Numbered from the stretch's first letter, positions 54,708-63,577 are shown. The stretch: DNA of 64,000 nucleotides from Prosthecobacter vanneervenii (GCF_014203095.1 NZ_JACHIG010000016.1:1-64000); one strand, 5' to 3'. The notes: generated from the sequence alone by a model not told the origin. Numbers and translations are program-made.

Positions 54708-55041
54708 CGATCTGCGCGCCCGCTTTGAACAGGCGCGCCGCTGTGACCGCCAAGATGCGCCCGCCTGGCGCCCGGCGCTGCTGGAGCAGAGCCCGATCCA
54801 GCGGCGCTCAAGCGCGCTCTGGAGCTGGAGCCCCGCTGCTCTAGCTGCAGCCTGTGCCGTCGTTCTGGCGGTTTTTCTCGGTGGCTCCCTCCATCATGAG
54901 CCAAAGCTCAGCGAGGCACTGCCGCCTCTCTTTGAAGCCCCGGCAGGCGAGCTTTTTGCCAGTTTGGAACCCTCTCCTCTGTCCTTTGAAGCTCCTTCCG
55001 ACTTTCTGCTAAACGACCACTTCAACCTCTCCCTACCATGA
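54688..55041 (+). CDS. Small single-pass membrane protein, candidate anti-sigma factor
   Basis: 117 residues. A charged cytoplasmic N-terminal part (about 1-45, with DDDLRARFEQARR), one transmembrane helix (about 49-66) and an acidic periplasmic C-terminal tail. It overlaps the sigma factor gene by 20 bases and the following CpxP-like gene by 4 bases (55038-55041), so all three are cotranslated. No zinc-binding HxxxCxxC motif is seen. Position and topology suggest an anti-sigma factor, but the family is not recognised, so this is inference. Confidence 0.6.
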   Translation: MKANPDDDLRARFEQARRCDRQDAPAWRPALLEQSPIQRRSSALWSWSPAALAAACAVVLAVFLGGSLHHEPKLSEALPPLFEAPAGELFASLEPSPLSFEAPSDFLLNDHFNLSLP

Positions 55042-55892
55042 AAACACTCCTCTGCTCCCTGCTTCTCCTGACCGCCTGTGCTCTGCCCGCCGCCCAAGTG
55101 GAGGAGTGGCTCAAGAGCGGCCTGCTCCACCCGGACCTGATCACCTCCGTGCGTGACCAGCTGGCGCTGACTGAAGAGCAGCAGTCCAAGCTCAACGCCC
55201 AGCTCAGCGAGGCACGCGCCCAAGCCGAGCCTCTGGAGCAGGCTGTGAAGGAGCAGAAGAAGGCCCTCAACCAGCTGCTCAAAGACAGAACCAGTACTGC
55301 CGAGGCAGCCGCAGCGCAGCTTTCCAAGCTGCTGGAAGCCGAGGGGGCCATCAAACAGCTGCAATTGAGAACTTTGATCGCCGTGCGCGATGTCCTGACG
55401 CCTGAACAGCTGGCCAAGGCACAGAAACTCAACCCGCCTGGGCAGCCTTCTCCACGCGCAGGACTGGAAGCACGAGTTGATGAGAAAGCGCACAAACTTC
55501 GTGCTGCGGTGGAGTCCCTCGGCATCTCGCCTACTGAAGCCATGAAGTATCGTGGCGAAGAAATCGAAGGCCTGATCAAAAGCGGCCAGCTAGCCGAGGC
55601 AGATGCCAAGCTGGATGAATTGATCAAAGACTCCCACTTTAAAGAACTGGATGCCGAGGTCGAAAAGGTGGACTTCTCCAAGTTCGAGCCTGGCAGCACG
55701 GATCTAGAAACGCTGCGGGAGCGCTTCGAAAGGCTGCAGGTGGCTGGTCAGGCGATCATTTCCCTTCCTCTGCTGCGTGAGATGCTGCAGGCCAAATCCG
55801 CCTTTGAAGAGGCCAAGGAGGCCCAGGACGCTGAAAAAGTGGGCCGCATCCTGACCTATGCTGAGGAAAGGCTGAAGAAAAATGGCGGCTAA
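55038..55892 (+). CDS. Exported CpxP/Spy-like coiled-coil protein
   Basis: 284 residues with a signal peptide (about 1-20). Two LTxxQ-type motifs (LALTEEQQ near 48 and VLTPEQ near 120) flank a long helical region; this is the layout of CpxP/Spy/CnrX-type periplasmic stress or metal sensors, although this protein is longer. The rest (about 140-284) is almost wholly helical and charged. It would be the periplasmic arm of the sigma/membrane-protein operon, sensing envelope damage or metal; that role is inference. Confidence 0.7.
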   Translation: MKTLLCSLLLLTACALPAAQVEEWLKSGLLHPDLITSVRDQLALTEEQQSKLNAQLSEARAQAEPLEQAVKEQKKALNQLLKDRTSTAEAAAAQLSKLLEAEGAIKQLQLRTLIAVRDVLTPEQLAKAQKLNPPGQPSPRAGLEARVDEKAHKLRAAVESLGISPTEAMKYRGEEIEGLIKSGQLAEADAKLDELIKDSHFKELDAEVEKVDFSKFEPGSTDLETLRERFERLQVAGQAIISLPLLREMLQAKSAFEEAKEAQDAEKVGRILTYAEERLKKNGG

Positions 55893-56204
55893 AGCGGTCG
55901 CCCAAGGGCTAACCCCTTCTCAGTCAGACATCTGCATGTTAGCAGGATGGAGCAGGAGGCTTTGTGCCTGTCAGGTGCTTAGGGGAGGCATTCATCGCCC
56001 CCATCAGGTAGTAGGCAACAGGGCATAACCGTAGAAAACTTTTGTTTGCCTTTGGCCCGTTTCTGGCGATAAGACCGCACAAGTCACCTGTTAAGGGTCA
56101 GGCTCAGTCGTTCTTCAGGTGATTGTGAATCCGTTGGCGTTCATCAAACTTGTTGTGCGGGCTGGTCTTGATCGTGAGGCAGCCGACAAGCACCCAACAA
56201 AGAT
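55893..56204. other. 312-base gene-free stretch upstream of the RRM gene
   Basis: No credible gene is seen. A possible promoter lies at 56046-56073. The 3' half would form a leader of about 125 bases for the RRM gene, which could be relevant if it is cold-regulated as RRM genes in cyanobacteria often are. A short GCCC-AA-GGGC palindrome sits close to the end of the CpxP-like gene; no T-tract follows. Confidence 0.5.
56046..56073 (+). promoter_or_regulatory. Weak sigma70-type promoter candidate for the RRM gene
   Basis: TTGCCT and GATAAG are separated by 16 bases; each matches four of six consensus bases. The start codon at 56205 lies about 130 bases downstream. Confidence 0.3.
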
Positions 56205-56672
56205 ATGAATACCAAGATGTATGTGGGCAATCTGCCCTTCGCCGCTCAGGAGCAAGACGTTCGTGAGCTGTTCTCCCAATACGGTGGCGTCACCGAAGTC
56301 TTCCTGCCGATGGACCGCGAGAGCGGCCGCCCACGTGGGTTTGCCTTCGTTACCATGGATTCCGCAGAAGCCATGAATGCCGCGATCAACGCGCAAAACG
56401 GCCAGGAATTCATGGGCCGAAAGCTTGCCATCAACGAAGCTCGTCCCCGTGAAGAGCGTCCCGCAGGCGGTGGTTATGGCGGCGGCGGTGGCCGTGGCGG
56501 CTACGGTGGTGGCGGCGGCGGTCGTGGTGGCTACGGCGGTGGCGGCGGCGGTGGTGGTCGTGGTGGCTACGGCGGCGGCGGTGGTGGCGGCGGCGGCAAG
56601 CGCGGCGGCTATGACCGTGGCGATCGCGGCGGTCATCGCGGCGGCGGCGGAGACGACGAAGGCGGCTGGTAA
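56205..56672 (+). CDS. Glycine-rich RRM RNA-binding protein
   Basis: 155 residues. One RNA-recognition motif (about 4-80) with RNP2 MYVGNL at 5-10 and RNP1 RGFAFVTM at 44-51, then a tail from about 87 made of [15 protein letters not shown] repeats. This is the cyanobacterial Rbp/plant GRP layout, also common in Verrucomicrobia; such proteins bind single-stranded RNA and act in cold adaptation or mRNA localisation. Single-gene unit; a hairpin with a T-tract follows. The protein is cytoplasmic. Confidence 0.93.
   Translation: MNTKMYVGNLPFAAQEQDVRELFSQYGGVTEVFLPMDRESGRPRGFAFVTMDSAEAMNAAINAQNGQEFMGRKLAINEARPREERPAGGGYGGGGGRGGYGGGGGGRGGYGGGGGGGGRGGYGGGGGGGGGKRGGYDRGDRGGHRGGGGDDEGGW
56463..56669 (+). 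repeat. Glycine/arginine/tyrosine-coding repeat tract
   Basis: Imperfect tandem units encoding GGYGGGGG(G)RG, built almost wholly from GGC/GGT codons. Repeats of this kind expand and contract by slippage, so length should vary between strains. Confidence 0.8.
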
Positions 56673-56700
56673 TTCCTGCCCCTGATTCCCTTTCTATTTC

Positions 56701-56755
56701 ACCCGTGATTCGTTGAGCTGGCCCTCCTAGGCGGACTCGCGGATCACGGGTTTTT
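56701..56755 (+). terminator. Terminator after the RRM gene, reaching into the MFS gene
   Basis: ACCCGTGAT (56701-56709) pairs perfectly with ATCACGGGT (56743-56751) and TTTT follows (56752-56755). The loop is long (33 bases). The downstream arm lies inside the last codons of the convergent MFS gene, whose stop is at 56727, so one sequence serves as both coding DNA and terminator arm. Confidence 0.55.
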
Positions 56756-58025
56756 CTGCGTTTACAAACAGCGCAAACACGCCTGCGAGGACAAAGGCCC
56801 CTGCGCACATCCACACGCCTTCGTGGTAGTCGTGGTTGGTGTCGAACAAGTTCACCACATGCCGGAACATCAGAGTCATGAGGCCAGCGCCTACGTTGCC
56901 CCACATGTTGGACCAGCCAAAGAGCTGTGCCTGATGCTTGCCGCTGATGTCCTGCATCGTCGTCCACATCGCGGGCAGGCCGAAGTCGGCAAAGAAGGTG
57001 ACAAGACCAAAGGCGAAGGCCATACCCCAAGGCGAATCAGTCCATAATGCCAACGGGTAGCAGGCTGCAGCTGCGAATTTAGTGACTGACATTGGCAGCA
57101 TGCGGCCTAGCCTCTTCCCCAAACGTCTTGAGAGCGCATCCGTTAGTGTCCCCCCCAGCGGCAGGGCCAGAATGCCGATGGAAAGCGCACCTGTGGTAAT
57201 CCAACTCGCGTCTTTTTCAGCCACGTGCATGACGACCTTTAAATAATCGGAGAGATATAAAATGAGAAAAGCCCAGCCGATATTCGTGAAGAACTGAACT
57301 GCATTGGCATTCCAGAGGTTCACACTGCGGCACGCGGCAGCCAGAGGGAAGCGCTTCGGGGGATTTTTTGCAGGCTGAAAGTCGCCACGACCTTCTGCAA
57401 GCAGGTTGATCTCTGCTGCATTGCAACCCGGGTGTTCGCGGGGGTGGTCACGAAACACACGCCAGTACCACCAGGCTACTAGGATGCCAGCACCTCCGTA
57501 TAGCCAACCTGCATAGCGCCAGTTGCCAGACATGATGATCACGGAAGCCGTTAAGCCCGGTGCTACAGCGCCGCCAACGCGTCCGCCCCAAGAAATTGCA
57601 CTGCTAGCGAATCCACGCGCCCCGACGTGAGCCCAGCGTGTGACCAAGCTGCTGCCAGCCGGATAGTAACCCGCCTCTGCTAGGCCGCAAAACAGTCTGG
57701 CAAGGAGCAATGTCCAGAATCCGGTGGCGAAGCTGGTAACTGCTGTGAAGACCGACCACGTGGCAATGTAGATCGTGATAAGCATGCGGCTGCTGAAGCG
57801 ATCACTTAGCCAACCTGCGGGCACTTGAAAAAGTGCATAGGCCCAGAAGAAGACGAGCTTAACCCAGTCAGATTGGTTGGCGTTGAGCTGAATCTCCTGC
57901 TTGAAGGATGAAGATCCGATGATGTCCGCCAGGCAGATGCGGTCCAGATACATGAGAAAAGCCACGATCGTTGCCGTGGCGAGGATCTGATGACGGACGG
58001 CGGTGGGGCGTGCAGAAGAGGACAT
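56727..58025 (-). CDS. MFS transporter (anion:cation symporter-like)
   Basis: 432 residues with about 12 transmembrane helices. The first helix region contains AFLMYLDRICLA and the loop between helices 2 and 3 has GWLSDRFSSR, a family-A MFS signature. It resembles the ACS/hexuronate-type carriers for organic anions or sugar acids. ATG 58025 is chosen; in-frame codons further upstream lack family features. Converges with the RRM gene and shares its terminator. Substrate unknown. Confidence 0.85.
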   Translation of the reverse strand: MSSSARPTAVRHQILATATIVAFLMYLDRICLADIIGSSSFKQEIQLNANQSDWVKLVFFWAYALFQVPAGWLSDRFSSRMLITIYIATWSVFTAVTSFATGFWTLLLARLFCGLAEAGYYPAGSSLVTRWAHVGARGFASSAISWGGRVGGAVAPGLTASVIIMSGNWRYAGWLYGGAGILVAWWYWRVFRDHPREHPGCNAAEINLLAEGRGDFQPAKNPPKRFPLAAACRSVNLWNANAVQFFTNIGWAFLILYLSDYLKVVMHVAEKDASWITTGALSIGILALPLGGTLTDALSRRLGKRLGRMLPMSVTKFAAAACYPLALWTDSPWGMAFAFGLVTFFADFGLPAMWTTMQDISGKHQAQLFGWSNMWGNVGAGLMTLMFRHVVNLFDTNHDYHEGVWMCAGAFVLAGVFALFVNAEKPVIRESA

Positions 58026-58178
58026 CAGAGAGACAAGACGCAGAAATTCAGCCAGCCCTAACAGGATTCCGGCTTGATGAACAGTCTGAAGGCGTGCATG
58101 TGCCGGATACTGCGGCGCAAAAGCGGCGCTTTGAATAGACTTGCGCACCCTGCAGTCTGACCAATCCTTTCCCTTATC

Positions 58179-59039
58179 ATGACAGCCATTAAAAATCTTA
58201 CCGCATTGCTGGTGCTGAGCTTTCTCGCCTCGGGCGTGCTCGGCTGGTTCCTGTTCCAAGCTCGCACGGATCTAGCGGCTACCCATGCCCAGATCGAGCA
58301 GATGAAGGCGGATCATCTGGAGGAGCTCAAGGCCAAGGAGACCGAATGTCAGCGCACTCTGGACACCCAGGCCGCGCAGCACCAGAAGATGATCACCGCG
58401 CTGAATGATGAGCACGAAAAAAAGATCGACGAGCTGCGCCAGGGAGAGCGCAAGCGCCTGGCCATCGCCGCCAAGGAATTTGAAAACATTTTCGAGGGAA
58501 ACAAGACCACCATGCAGTACATCGACCTGCTGGAGGACAAGGTGAAGGCCGGCCAGACGCTCTCCAAGGCCGAGGTGGAAAAGCTGACCATCATCACCAC
58601 CGGCCTCAGCTACCTCAAAAAGCAGTATCAAAAGCCCATGCAGGAATTTCAGGAGCTGGCGAACTACTTTGACGCCCAGGCCTCCAAGCACCTCGAAAAA
58701 CCCAAGGGCGGCTTCTTCAAACGCCTCTTCAGCAGCGACTTCCGCGAGGCTGAGAAGGAATACCTGCGTCAGGAAGGCGCCAAGGAGGCCTTTGAGCAGG
58801 CTCAGGGCAAGTTTTCCACCACCTACAAGCAGGCGCAGAAGGTCATGGGCTCTGTGAATCTGGATGCCGACGCCCAGTTGCAGAAGCTGCACTCTTACAT
58901 CGACGACAAGCAGCAGCAGAACGCTCAGGATCTCTCCTCCTTCTTTGACAAGGCTCGCAAAGCCCTGCGCACCCACCAGGACGTGTTGGATTTTGAGCCG
59001 GACACCGCCCGCCTGCCCGCTCCCAAACCACAGCCTTGA
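58179..59039 (+). CDS. Membrane-anchored coiled-coil protein
   Basis: 286 residues. One N-terminal transmembrane helix (about 7-27), then a long coiled coil (about 28-130, rich in Glu, Lys and Gln) and a helical C-terminal part with a second coiled region (about 130-270) and a proline-rich end. Orientation cannot be fixed from the sequence. No family recognised. The layout recalls RmuC-like or envelope-tethering proteins, but no nuclease motif is seen. Single-gene unit, divergent from the MFS gene (153-base spacer). Confidence 0.7.
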   Translation: MTAIKNLTALLVLSFLASGVLGWFLFQARTDLAATHAQIEQMKADHLEELKAKETECQRTLDTQAAQHQKMITALNDEHEKKIDELRQGERKRLAIAAKEFENIFEGNKTTMQYIDLLEDKVKAGQTLSKAEVEKLTIITTGLSYLKKQYQKPMQEFQELANYFDAQASKHLEKPKGGFFKRLFSSDFREAEKEYLRQEGAKEAFEQAQGKFSTTYKQAQKVMGSVNLDADAQLQKLHSYIDDKQQQNAQDLSSFFDKARKALRTHQDVLDFEPDTARLPAPKPQP

Positions 59040-59065
59040 GCTGAAGCGGCGATTCGCGGCAACGA

Positions 59066-59100
59066 CCTCTGAGAGGCGCAGGCATCCTGATTTTCAGAGG
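59066..59100 (+). terminator. Weak hairpin after the coiled-coil gene
   Basis: CCTCTGA (59066-59072) and TCAGAGG (59094-59100) form a 7-bp stem with a 21-base loop, 27 bases after the stop at 59039. No T-tract follows. Confidence 0.3.
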
Positions 59101-59265
59101 CCTTGGTGTGGAAAGATCACAAACAGCGGGGGAAAGGGCACAAAGAGAGGGGCAATCGAAGGAAAGGTTGCCTTTTGTCTGGCGTTTTCGCTAGGCTCAC
59201 GAAATTCCAAGCCCCGCCCTACCCATCCGGACGTGGCTGTGGTACACCCCATCCTTCTCATTCCC

Positions 59266-60819
59266 ATGCAAAACCATCCAAACCAAACCACCCGCCGAAC
59301 TTTCATTCGCGGCACTGTGGCCGGCGCCGCCGGTCTTGTCGCATCCCGAGCCTACTCCGCACCGATCGGTGCCAATGGTGACGTTCGAGTCGCCGTCATC
59401 GGCTTCAACGGCCGTGGTGCAGGTCACATCAAGAGCCTGGAGGAAATCAAGGGCGTGCGCATCGTGGCCCTCTGCGACGTGGATGCCAATGTGCTGGCCA
59501 AGGGCGTGGCCAATCAGGCCAAGAAAAACAACACCGTCACGGCCTATACCGACTATCGCAAGCTCATGCTGGACCCGGAAGTGGACGCGGTGACGATCGC
59601 CACGCCGAACCACACGCACACCCTTATTGCCATGACGGCCATGCAGCATGGCAAGCACGTCTATGTGGAAAAGCCCGTGTGCCACAACATCTGGGAAGGC
59701 CGTCAGCTGGTGAATGCCGCTGAGAAGGTGGCCAAGAAGGGCATCGTGGTGCAGCACGGCATGCAGCGCCGCTCCAGCCCCGGCTGGGCGGAGGCCACGG
59801 CGTGGGTGAAGGAAGGCCATATCGGCAAGGTGACGCTCTCCCGCGGCGTGAACTACAAGTCCCGTATCTCCACCGGCCTGGCAGGAGCGCCGATCGACCC
59901 CAAGGACGGCATGATCAAGGGCACCTTCCATGATCTGCGCAACGTGAAGACCGACCCCGCCGGAGCTCCCCAGGAAGTGGATGTGGACTACAAGCTCTGG
60001 GCCGGACCGCGCGGCATGCAGCCGGTGCACCGCACCCAGTTCCACTATGACTGGCATTGGCAGTGGGCCTTTGGCAACGGCGACATCGGCAACCAAGGAC
60101 CGCATCAGCTCGACGTGGGCCGCTGGGCGCTCGGAGATCCTGAACTGCTGCCCAAGCGCGTGATGAGCTTCGGCGGCCGCTGGGGCTACAAAGATGATGG
60201 CGAAACCGCCAACAACCAGATGGCTTTCTGGGCCTACGAGCCTGCTCCGCTGCTCTTTGACAACCGCGGCCTTCCTCTGAAGGACATGGACTGGAAGCAG
60301 GAGCCTGTCTTCCGTGTGAACGGCAAGACCGCTGCGGCACGCGTGGGCAACGTCATCCACTGCGAAGGCGGCTACGTCATCGAAGCCAAGGCCTATGACA
60401 ACGAGGGCAACACCGTCAAGAAGTTCGACAACTTCAACGACGGCGCCGACCACATGCTGAACTTCATCAATTCCGTGCGTGCCGGCAAGCTCATCAACCC
60501 GAACCTGCATGTCGCCCACGGCTTCCACGCCGCTTCGCTTGCTCATCTGGCAAACATTTCCTACCGCCTGGGCAAGGCCGCGAGCGTCGAGGAAGTGCGC
60601 GAGCGCCTCAAGAACGACAAGGCCGGTCTGGAAACCTACGAGCACTTCGTGAAGAACCTCGAGGACAACAAGATCGACCTCAACGTGGACAAGATCAGCG
60701 CCGGCCCCTGGCTGGAGTTTGACCCGGTCTCCGAGAAGTTCGTCGGCGAGTTTGCCGAAGAGGCCAATAAGCTGGCGACGGAGAACTACGTGGAAGAGTT
60801 CAAGCTGCCGGAAATCTAA
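59266..60819 (+). CDS. Gfo/Idh/MocA family oxidoreductase, Tat-exported
   Basis: 517 residues. A Tat leader (T-T-R10-R11-T-F-I-R-G and a hydrophobic stretch to about 32) precedes a Rossmann domain with VAVIGFNGRGAGH at 42-54 and the family EKP motif near residue 136 (YVEKPVCHN). The long C-terminal domain has the QWAFGNGDIGNQGPHQLDVGRWALG block typical of the Verrucomicrobia/Planctomycetes subgroup. It would oxidise or epimerise a sugar or cyclitol with a preloaded NAD(P). ATG 59266 is chosen for the leader. A strong terminator follows. Confidence 0.9.
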   Translation: MQNHPNQTTRRTFIRGTVAGAAGLVASRAYSAPIGANGDVRVAVIGFNGRGAGHIKSLEEIKGVRIVALCDVDANVLAKGVANQAKKNNTVTAYTDYRKLMLDPEVDAVTIATPNHTHTLIAMTAMQHGKHVYVEKPVCHNIWEGRQLVNAAEKVAKKGIVVQHGMQRRSSPGWAEATAWVKEGHIGKVTLSRGVNYKSRISTGLAGAPIDPKDGMIKGTFHDLRNVKTDPAGAPQEVDVDYKLWAGPRGMQPVHRTQFHYDWHWQWAFGNGDIGNQGPHQLDVGRWALGDPELLPKRVMSFGGRWGYKDDGETANNQMAFWAYEPAPLLFDNRGLPLKDMDWKQEPVFRVNGKTAAARVGNVIHCEGGYVIEAKAYDNEGNTVKKFDNFNDGADHMLNFINSVRAGKLINPNLHVAHGFHAASLAHLANISYRLGKAASVEEVRERLKNDKAGLETYEHFVKNLEDNKIDLNVDKISAGPWLEFDPVSEKFVGEFAEEANKLATENYVEEFKLPEI

Positions 60820-60843
60820 ACGGAAAGAGGCTTTCGAGTCCTG

Positions 60844-60899
60844 CCAAATCACGCGCGGAGCCGGGAGACTGGCTCCGCGTCTGTATTTGGCCGCTTTTT
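60844..60899 (+). terminator. Strong two-tier terminator after the Gfo/Idh/MocA gene
   Basis: Outer stem CCAAAT/ATTTGG (60844-60849, 60885-60890) and inner stem CGCGGAGCC/GGCTCCGCG (60854-60862, 60871-60879) with an 8-base loop, then a run of five T at 60895-60899. It starts 24 bases beyond the stop codon at 60819. Confidence 0.75.
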
Positions 60900-60923
60900 G
60901 AGCCGTGGTAGTCTCCTGCAGCC

Positions 60924-61161
60924 ATGGACCGCCACCTCCCCTTCCGCAGTCACGCAGGATGAAAAAATCCTCGGCATCGTGATGCATGCTCTCTGCCTGG
61001 CAGGCTTTCCCATTCTGGGGCCTCTCATCGTCTGGCTGATCAAGAAGAATGAAAGCAGCTATCTCGACATCCAGGGACGTGAGCTGCCGAGCTCCCTGCT
61101 CTGCTTCATCTTCATACGTGTGGCTCTGCTTTTTGCGATTGGGGAGCCACTGTGGTGCTGA
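60924..61161 (+). pseudogene. Decayed DUF4870-type membrane protein gene
   Basis: Residues equivalent to TQDEKILGIVMHALCLAGFPILGPLIVWLIKKNESSYLDIQGRE match the start of a DUF4870 protein, but the gene is broken. The only suitable ATG (60924) is one base out of frame with this stretch. Translation of the good frame stops at 61161 after about half of the expected length. A shift of reading frame there continues with GATVVLTIVGG, the kind of third helix expected, before decaying. So at least two frameshifts are likely. It lies in a 479-base gene-free gap that otherwise holds only the terminator at its start. Confidence 0.6.
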
Positions 61162-61298
61162 CCATTGTAGGGGGGGCGTGTGCTCCTAGGAGTGCAGGGG
61201 GCCTATTCCCGAGGACGATTCGCCTGCTATGAGGCAAAACGGTTGCGACCAGGGTGCCGTGGTGCTAGCAGAGCCCCCCGTTTCTTCCCCCTACCCAG

Positions 61299-61799
61299 AT
61301 GCGACCCAACCAACTTCTCAAAGCCATCGGCCCCGAGCTGCGCCTGCAGATCATGACCTACATGCAGAACGACCAGCGTGCCGCCTACAAGGCCGTCATT
61401 GATTCGCTCGCACCCGCCAAGAGGCTGCGCCCTGCCTTCATTCTGGAGAAGTCCCGTGCCAAGCAGGCCGAGTGGGTGCTGGAGCAGCTGGCCACCAAGT
61501 CGAACGAGGAAGTGACGGCGCAGATTTTCCAAATCTGGCTGCTCAAAGGCCAGTCACAGATGCTCATCACCTTCCTGGATGCCGCAGGCATCGGCCATGA
61601 CGGCAAGGGTGAGGTGAACGAACTGCCTGAAGAGATCGCAGATGACAAGGCCGAGGCTGCTGTGGCCGCCCTCCTGGCCGCCTACCCTGCCAAGCAGGTG
61701 GCGCTTTACCTGAGCATGTTCCAGCAGCAGCGCGAAGGCGGCTGGGCCTCTCTGACGAAGGCCATCGAAGCCCGCCCTGAGCTGAAACTCGAGGCCTGA
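61299..61799 (+). CDS. Unrecognised helical protein upstream of the cyclase gene
   Basis: 166 residues, largely helical and soluble, no signal peptide. No family recognised; blocks such as RLQIMTYMQNDQRAAYKAVIDSL and LPEEIADDKAEAAVAALLAAYP suggest two helical bundles joined by an acidic linker. It is 11 bases upstream of the squalene-cyclase-family gene on the same strand, so the two are probably cotranscribed. Function unknown. Confidence 0.75.
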   Translation: MRPNQLLKAIGPELRLQIMTYMQNDQRAAYKAVIDSLAPAKRLRPAFILEKSRAKQAEWVLEQLATKSNEEVTAQIFQIWLLKGQSQMLITFLDAAGIGHDGKGEVNELPEEIADDKAEAAVAALLAAYPAKQVALYLSMFQQQREGGWASLTKAIEARPELKLEA

Positions 61800-61810
61800 T
61801 CTCCGGCACC

Positions 61811-63577
61811 ATGATGGACGCCCTCGACCGCGCCATCGGCAGCACGCAGGCGCATCTGGATGCGCTGCGCACCGCCGACGGCCACTGGGAGGGCCGTCTT
61901 TCCAGCAGCGCACTCTCCACCGCCACGGCTCTCGTGGCGCTGACCTTGGTGGATCGCCATGCGCATGCAGCGCCCATCGCTGCTGGCGCGCGGTGGCTTT
62001 GCACCCACCAAAACGCCCAAGGCGGATGGGGAGACACCACACTGAGCAAGAGCAACCTCTCCACCACGCTGCTGTGCTGGAGTGCCCTGCATCTGTGGAG
62101 TGCCGGATCGGAGGAGCAGAGTCGGGCCGCGGCACCGAGCATTCAACAGGCCAGTGGCTGGATCATCACACAGACGGGCTCCCTGGCGCCCGAGGTCATC
62201 GCCCGGGCCGTCATTTCCCGCTACGGCAAGGACAAGACTTTTTCCGTGCCAATCCTCATGCTATGCTGCCTCTGCGGCACCTTGGGAGAGCGGCCATGGC
62301 GGCATGTGCTGCCGCTGCCGTTTGAGCTGGCCGCGCTGCCGAGGACATGGTTTGGCGCCATCGGGCTGCCAGTGGTCAGCTATGCGCTGCCGGCGCTCAT
62401 CGCCATCGGTTATACCCGATTTAAAAACAACCCGCCTGCTTGGTGGAATCCGCTGCGCTGGGTGCGTGCGCTGGCCTGGCCGCGCATCCGCCCCATGCTG
62501 AAGGATCTGCAGCCCTCCAGCGGCGGCTATCTGGAGGCCACGCCGCTCACCAGTTTTGTCACCATGGCGCTGGCCGGCGGCGGGCAGCTGGACCATCCCT
62601 GCATCCCGCAGGCCGTCGATTTCCTCATCCGTTCCAAACGCGAGGACGGCAGCTGGCCCATCGACACCAATCTGGCCACGTGGGGGACGACTTTGTCTCT
62701 GCGGAGTCTGGAGCAGCCGGACGTGCAGCCCGAACTGCGCACATGGCTGCAGGCGCAGCAGTACCGGGTGGTTCATCCTTTCACGAATGCCCCGCCCGGA
62801 GGCTGGGCCTGGACGGATCTGCCCGGCGGCGTACCGGACGCGGATGACACCTCCAGCGCGCTGATCGCCCTCAAAAAGATCGGCCACCCCTGCGATGCCG
62901 CCATCCAGCAGGGAATCACCTGGCTGCTGAATCTGCAGAACCGCGACGGCGGCATCCCCACCTTCTGCCGTGGCTGGGGTACGTTGCCATTTGACCGCAG
63001 CACACCTGAGATCACCGCGCATGCGCTGGGTGCCTGGTGGAGCTGGCACGAGGAGCTGCCGACCGAAATGCAGCTGCGCATTGGCAAAGCCACCCAGCAG
63101 GCACTCGCCTACCTGAAGCGTGTGCAGTTGTCGGACGGCTCATGGATTCCACTTTGGTTTGGTAACGAACACACTCACGACGAGAACAACCCCGTGTATG
63201 GCACGGCGCAGGTGGTGAATCATCTCAGCGGCAGCACTCATCTGAGCACGCTTTTTGAGGGCTTGATCCAGAGCGGCAGGAAATTCCTGCTGACGTCACA
63301 GAAAGCAGACGGCTCCTTTGGCGGAGATACTCAATCACCCCCCAGCATCGAAGAAACAGCCGTGGCCCTGAGGGCTCTTTGCAGTGCCGGGGCCGCCGTC
63401 CGAGCCCAGGTGCAAGCTGCATCTTCATGGCTGGTGGCCGCCACACAAAACGGCACCGTCTTTCCCCCGTCTCCCATCGGCCTTTATTTCGCACGGCTCT
63501 GGTATCATGAGCAGCTATATCCCGTGGTTTGGACCTTGGAGGCCCTGCAAGCGGCCAAAGAGGTTCTGGACCAATGA
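61811..63577 (+). CDS. Squalene-hopene cyclase-family (class II) terpene cyclase
   Basis: 588 residues. The acid catalyst motif is D343-A-D-D346 followed by T (DxDDT), placed as in SHC enzymes. Several QW-type repeats are visible (DGHWEG, NAQGGWGD, EDGSWPI, NRDGGIP, DGSWIPLWFG, ADGSFGGD) and NPVYGTAQVV marks the C-terminal alpha barrel. It would protonate an isoprenoid such as squalene to make a cyclic triterpene; shorter than most SHC (about 630-720), so a different product is possible. No squalene synthase or other hopanoid gene lies nearby. Either of two adjacent ATGs (61811, 61814) could be the start. Confidence 0.88.
   Translation: MMDALDRAIGSTQAHLDALRTADGHWEGRLSSSALSTATALVALTLVDRHAHAAPIAAGARWLCTHQNAQGGWGDTTLSKSNLSTTLLCWSALHLWSAGSEEQSRAAAPSIQQASGWIITQTGSLAPEVIARAVISRYGKDKTFSVPILMLCCLCGTLGERPWRHVLPLPFELAALPRTWFGAIGLPVVSYALPALIAIGYTRFKNNPPAWWNPLRWVRALAWPRIRPMLKDLQPSSGGYLEATPLTSFVTMALAGGGQLDHPCIPQAVDFLIRSKREDGSWPIDTNLATWGTTLSLRSLEQPDVQPELRTWLQAQQYRVVHPFTNAPPGGWAWTDLPGGVPDADDTSSALIALKKIGHPCDAAIQQGITWLLNLQNRDGGIPTFCRGWGTLPFDRSTPEITAHALGAWWSWHEELPTEMQLRIGKATQQALAYLKRVQLSDGSWIPLWFGNEHTHDENNPVYGTAQVVNHLSGSTHLSTLFEGLIQSGRKFLLTSQKADGSFGGDTQSPPSIEETAVALRALCSAGAAVRAQVQAASSWLVAATQNGTVFPPSPIGLYFARLWYHEQLYPVVWTLEALQAAKEVLDQ

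Noticed and set aside
59197..60987. Long open frame on the minus strand opposite the Gfo/Idh/MocA gene
   Set aside because: Shadow of a well-supported gene, and it runs through the strong terminator.
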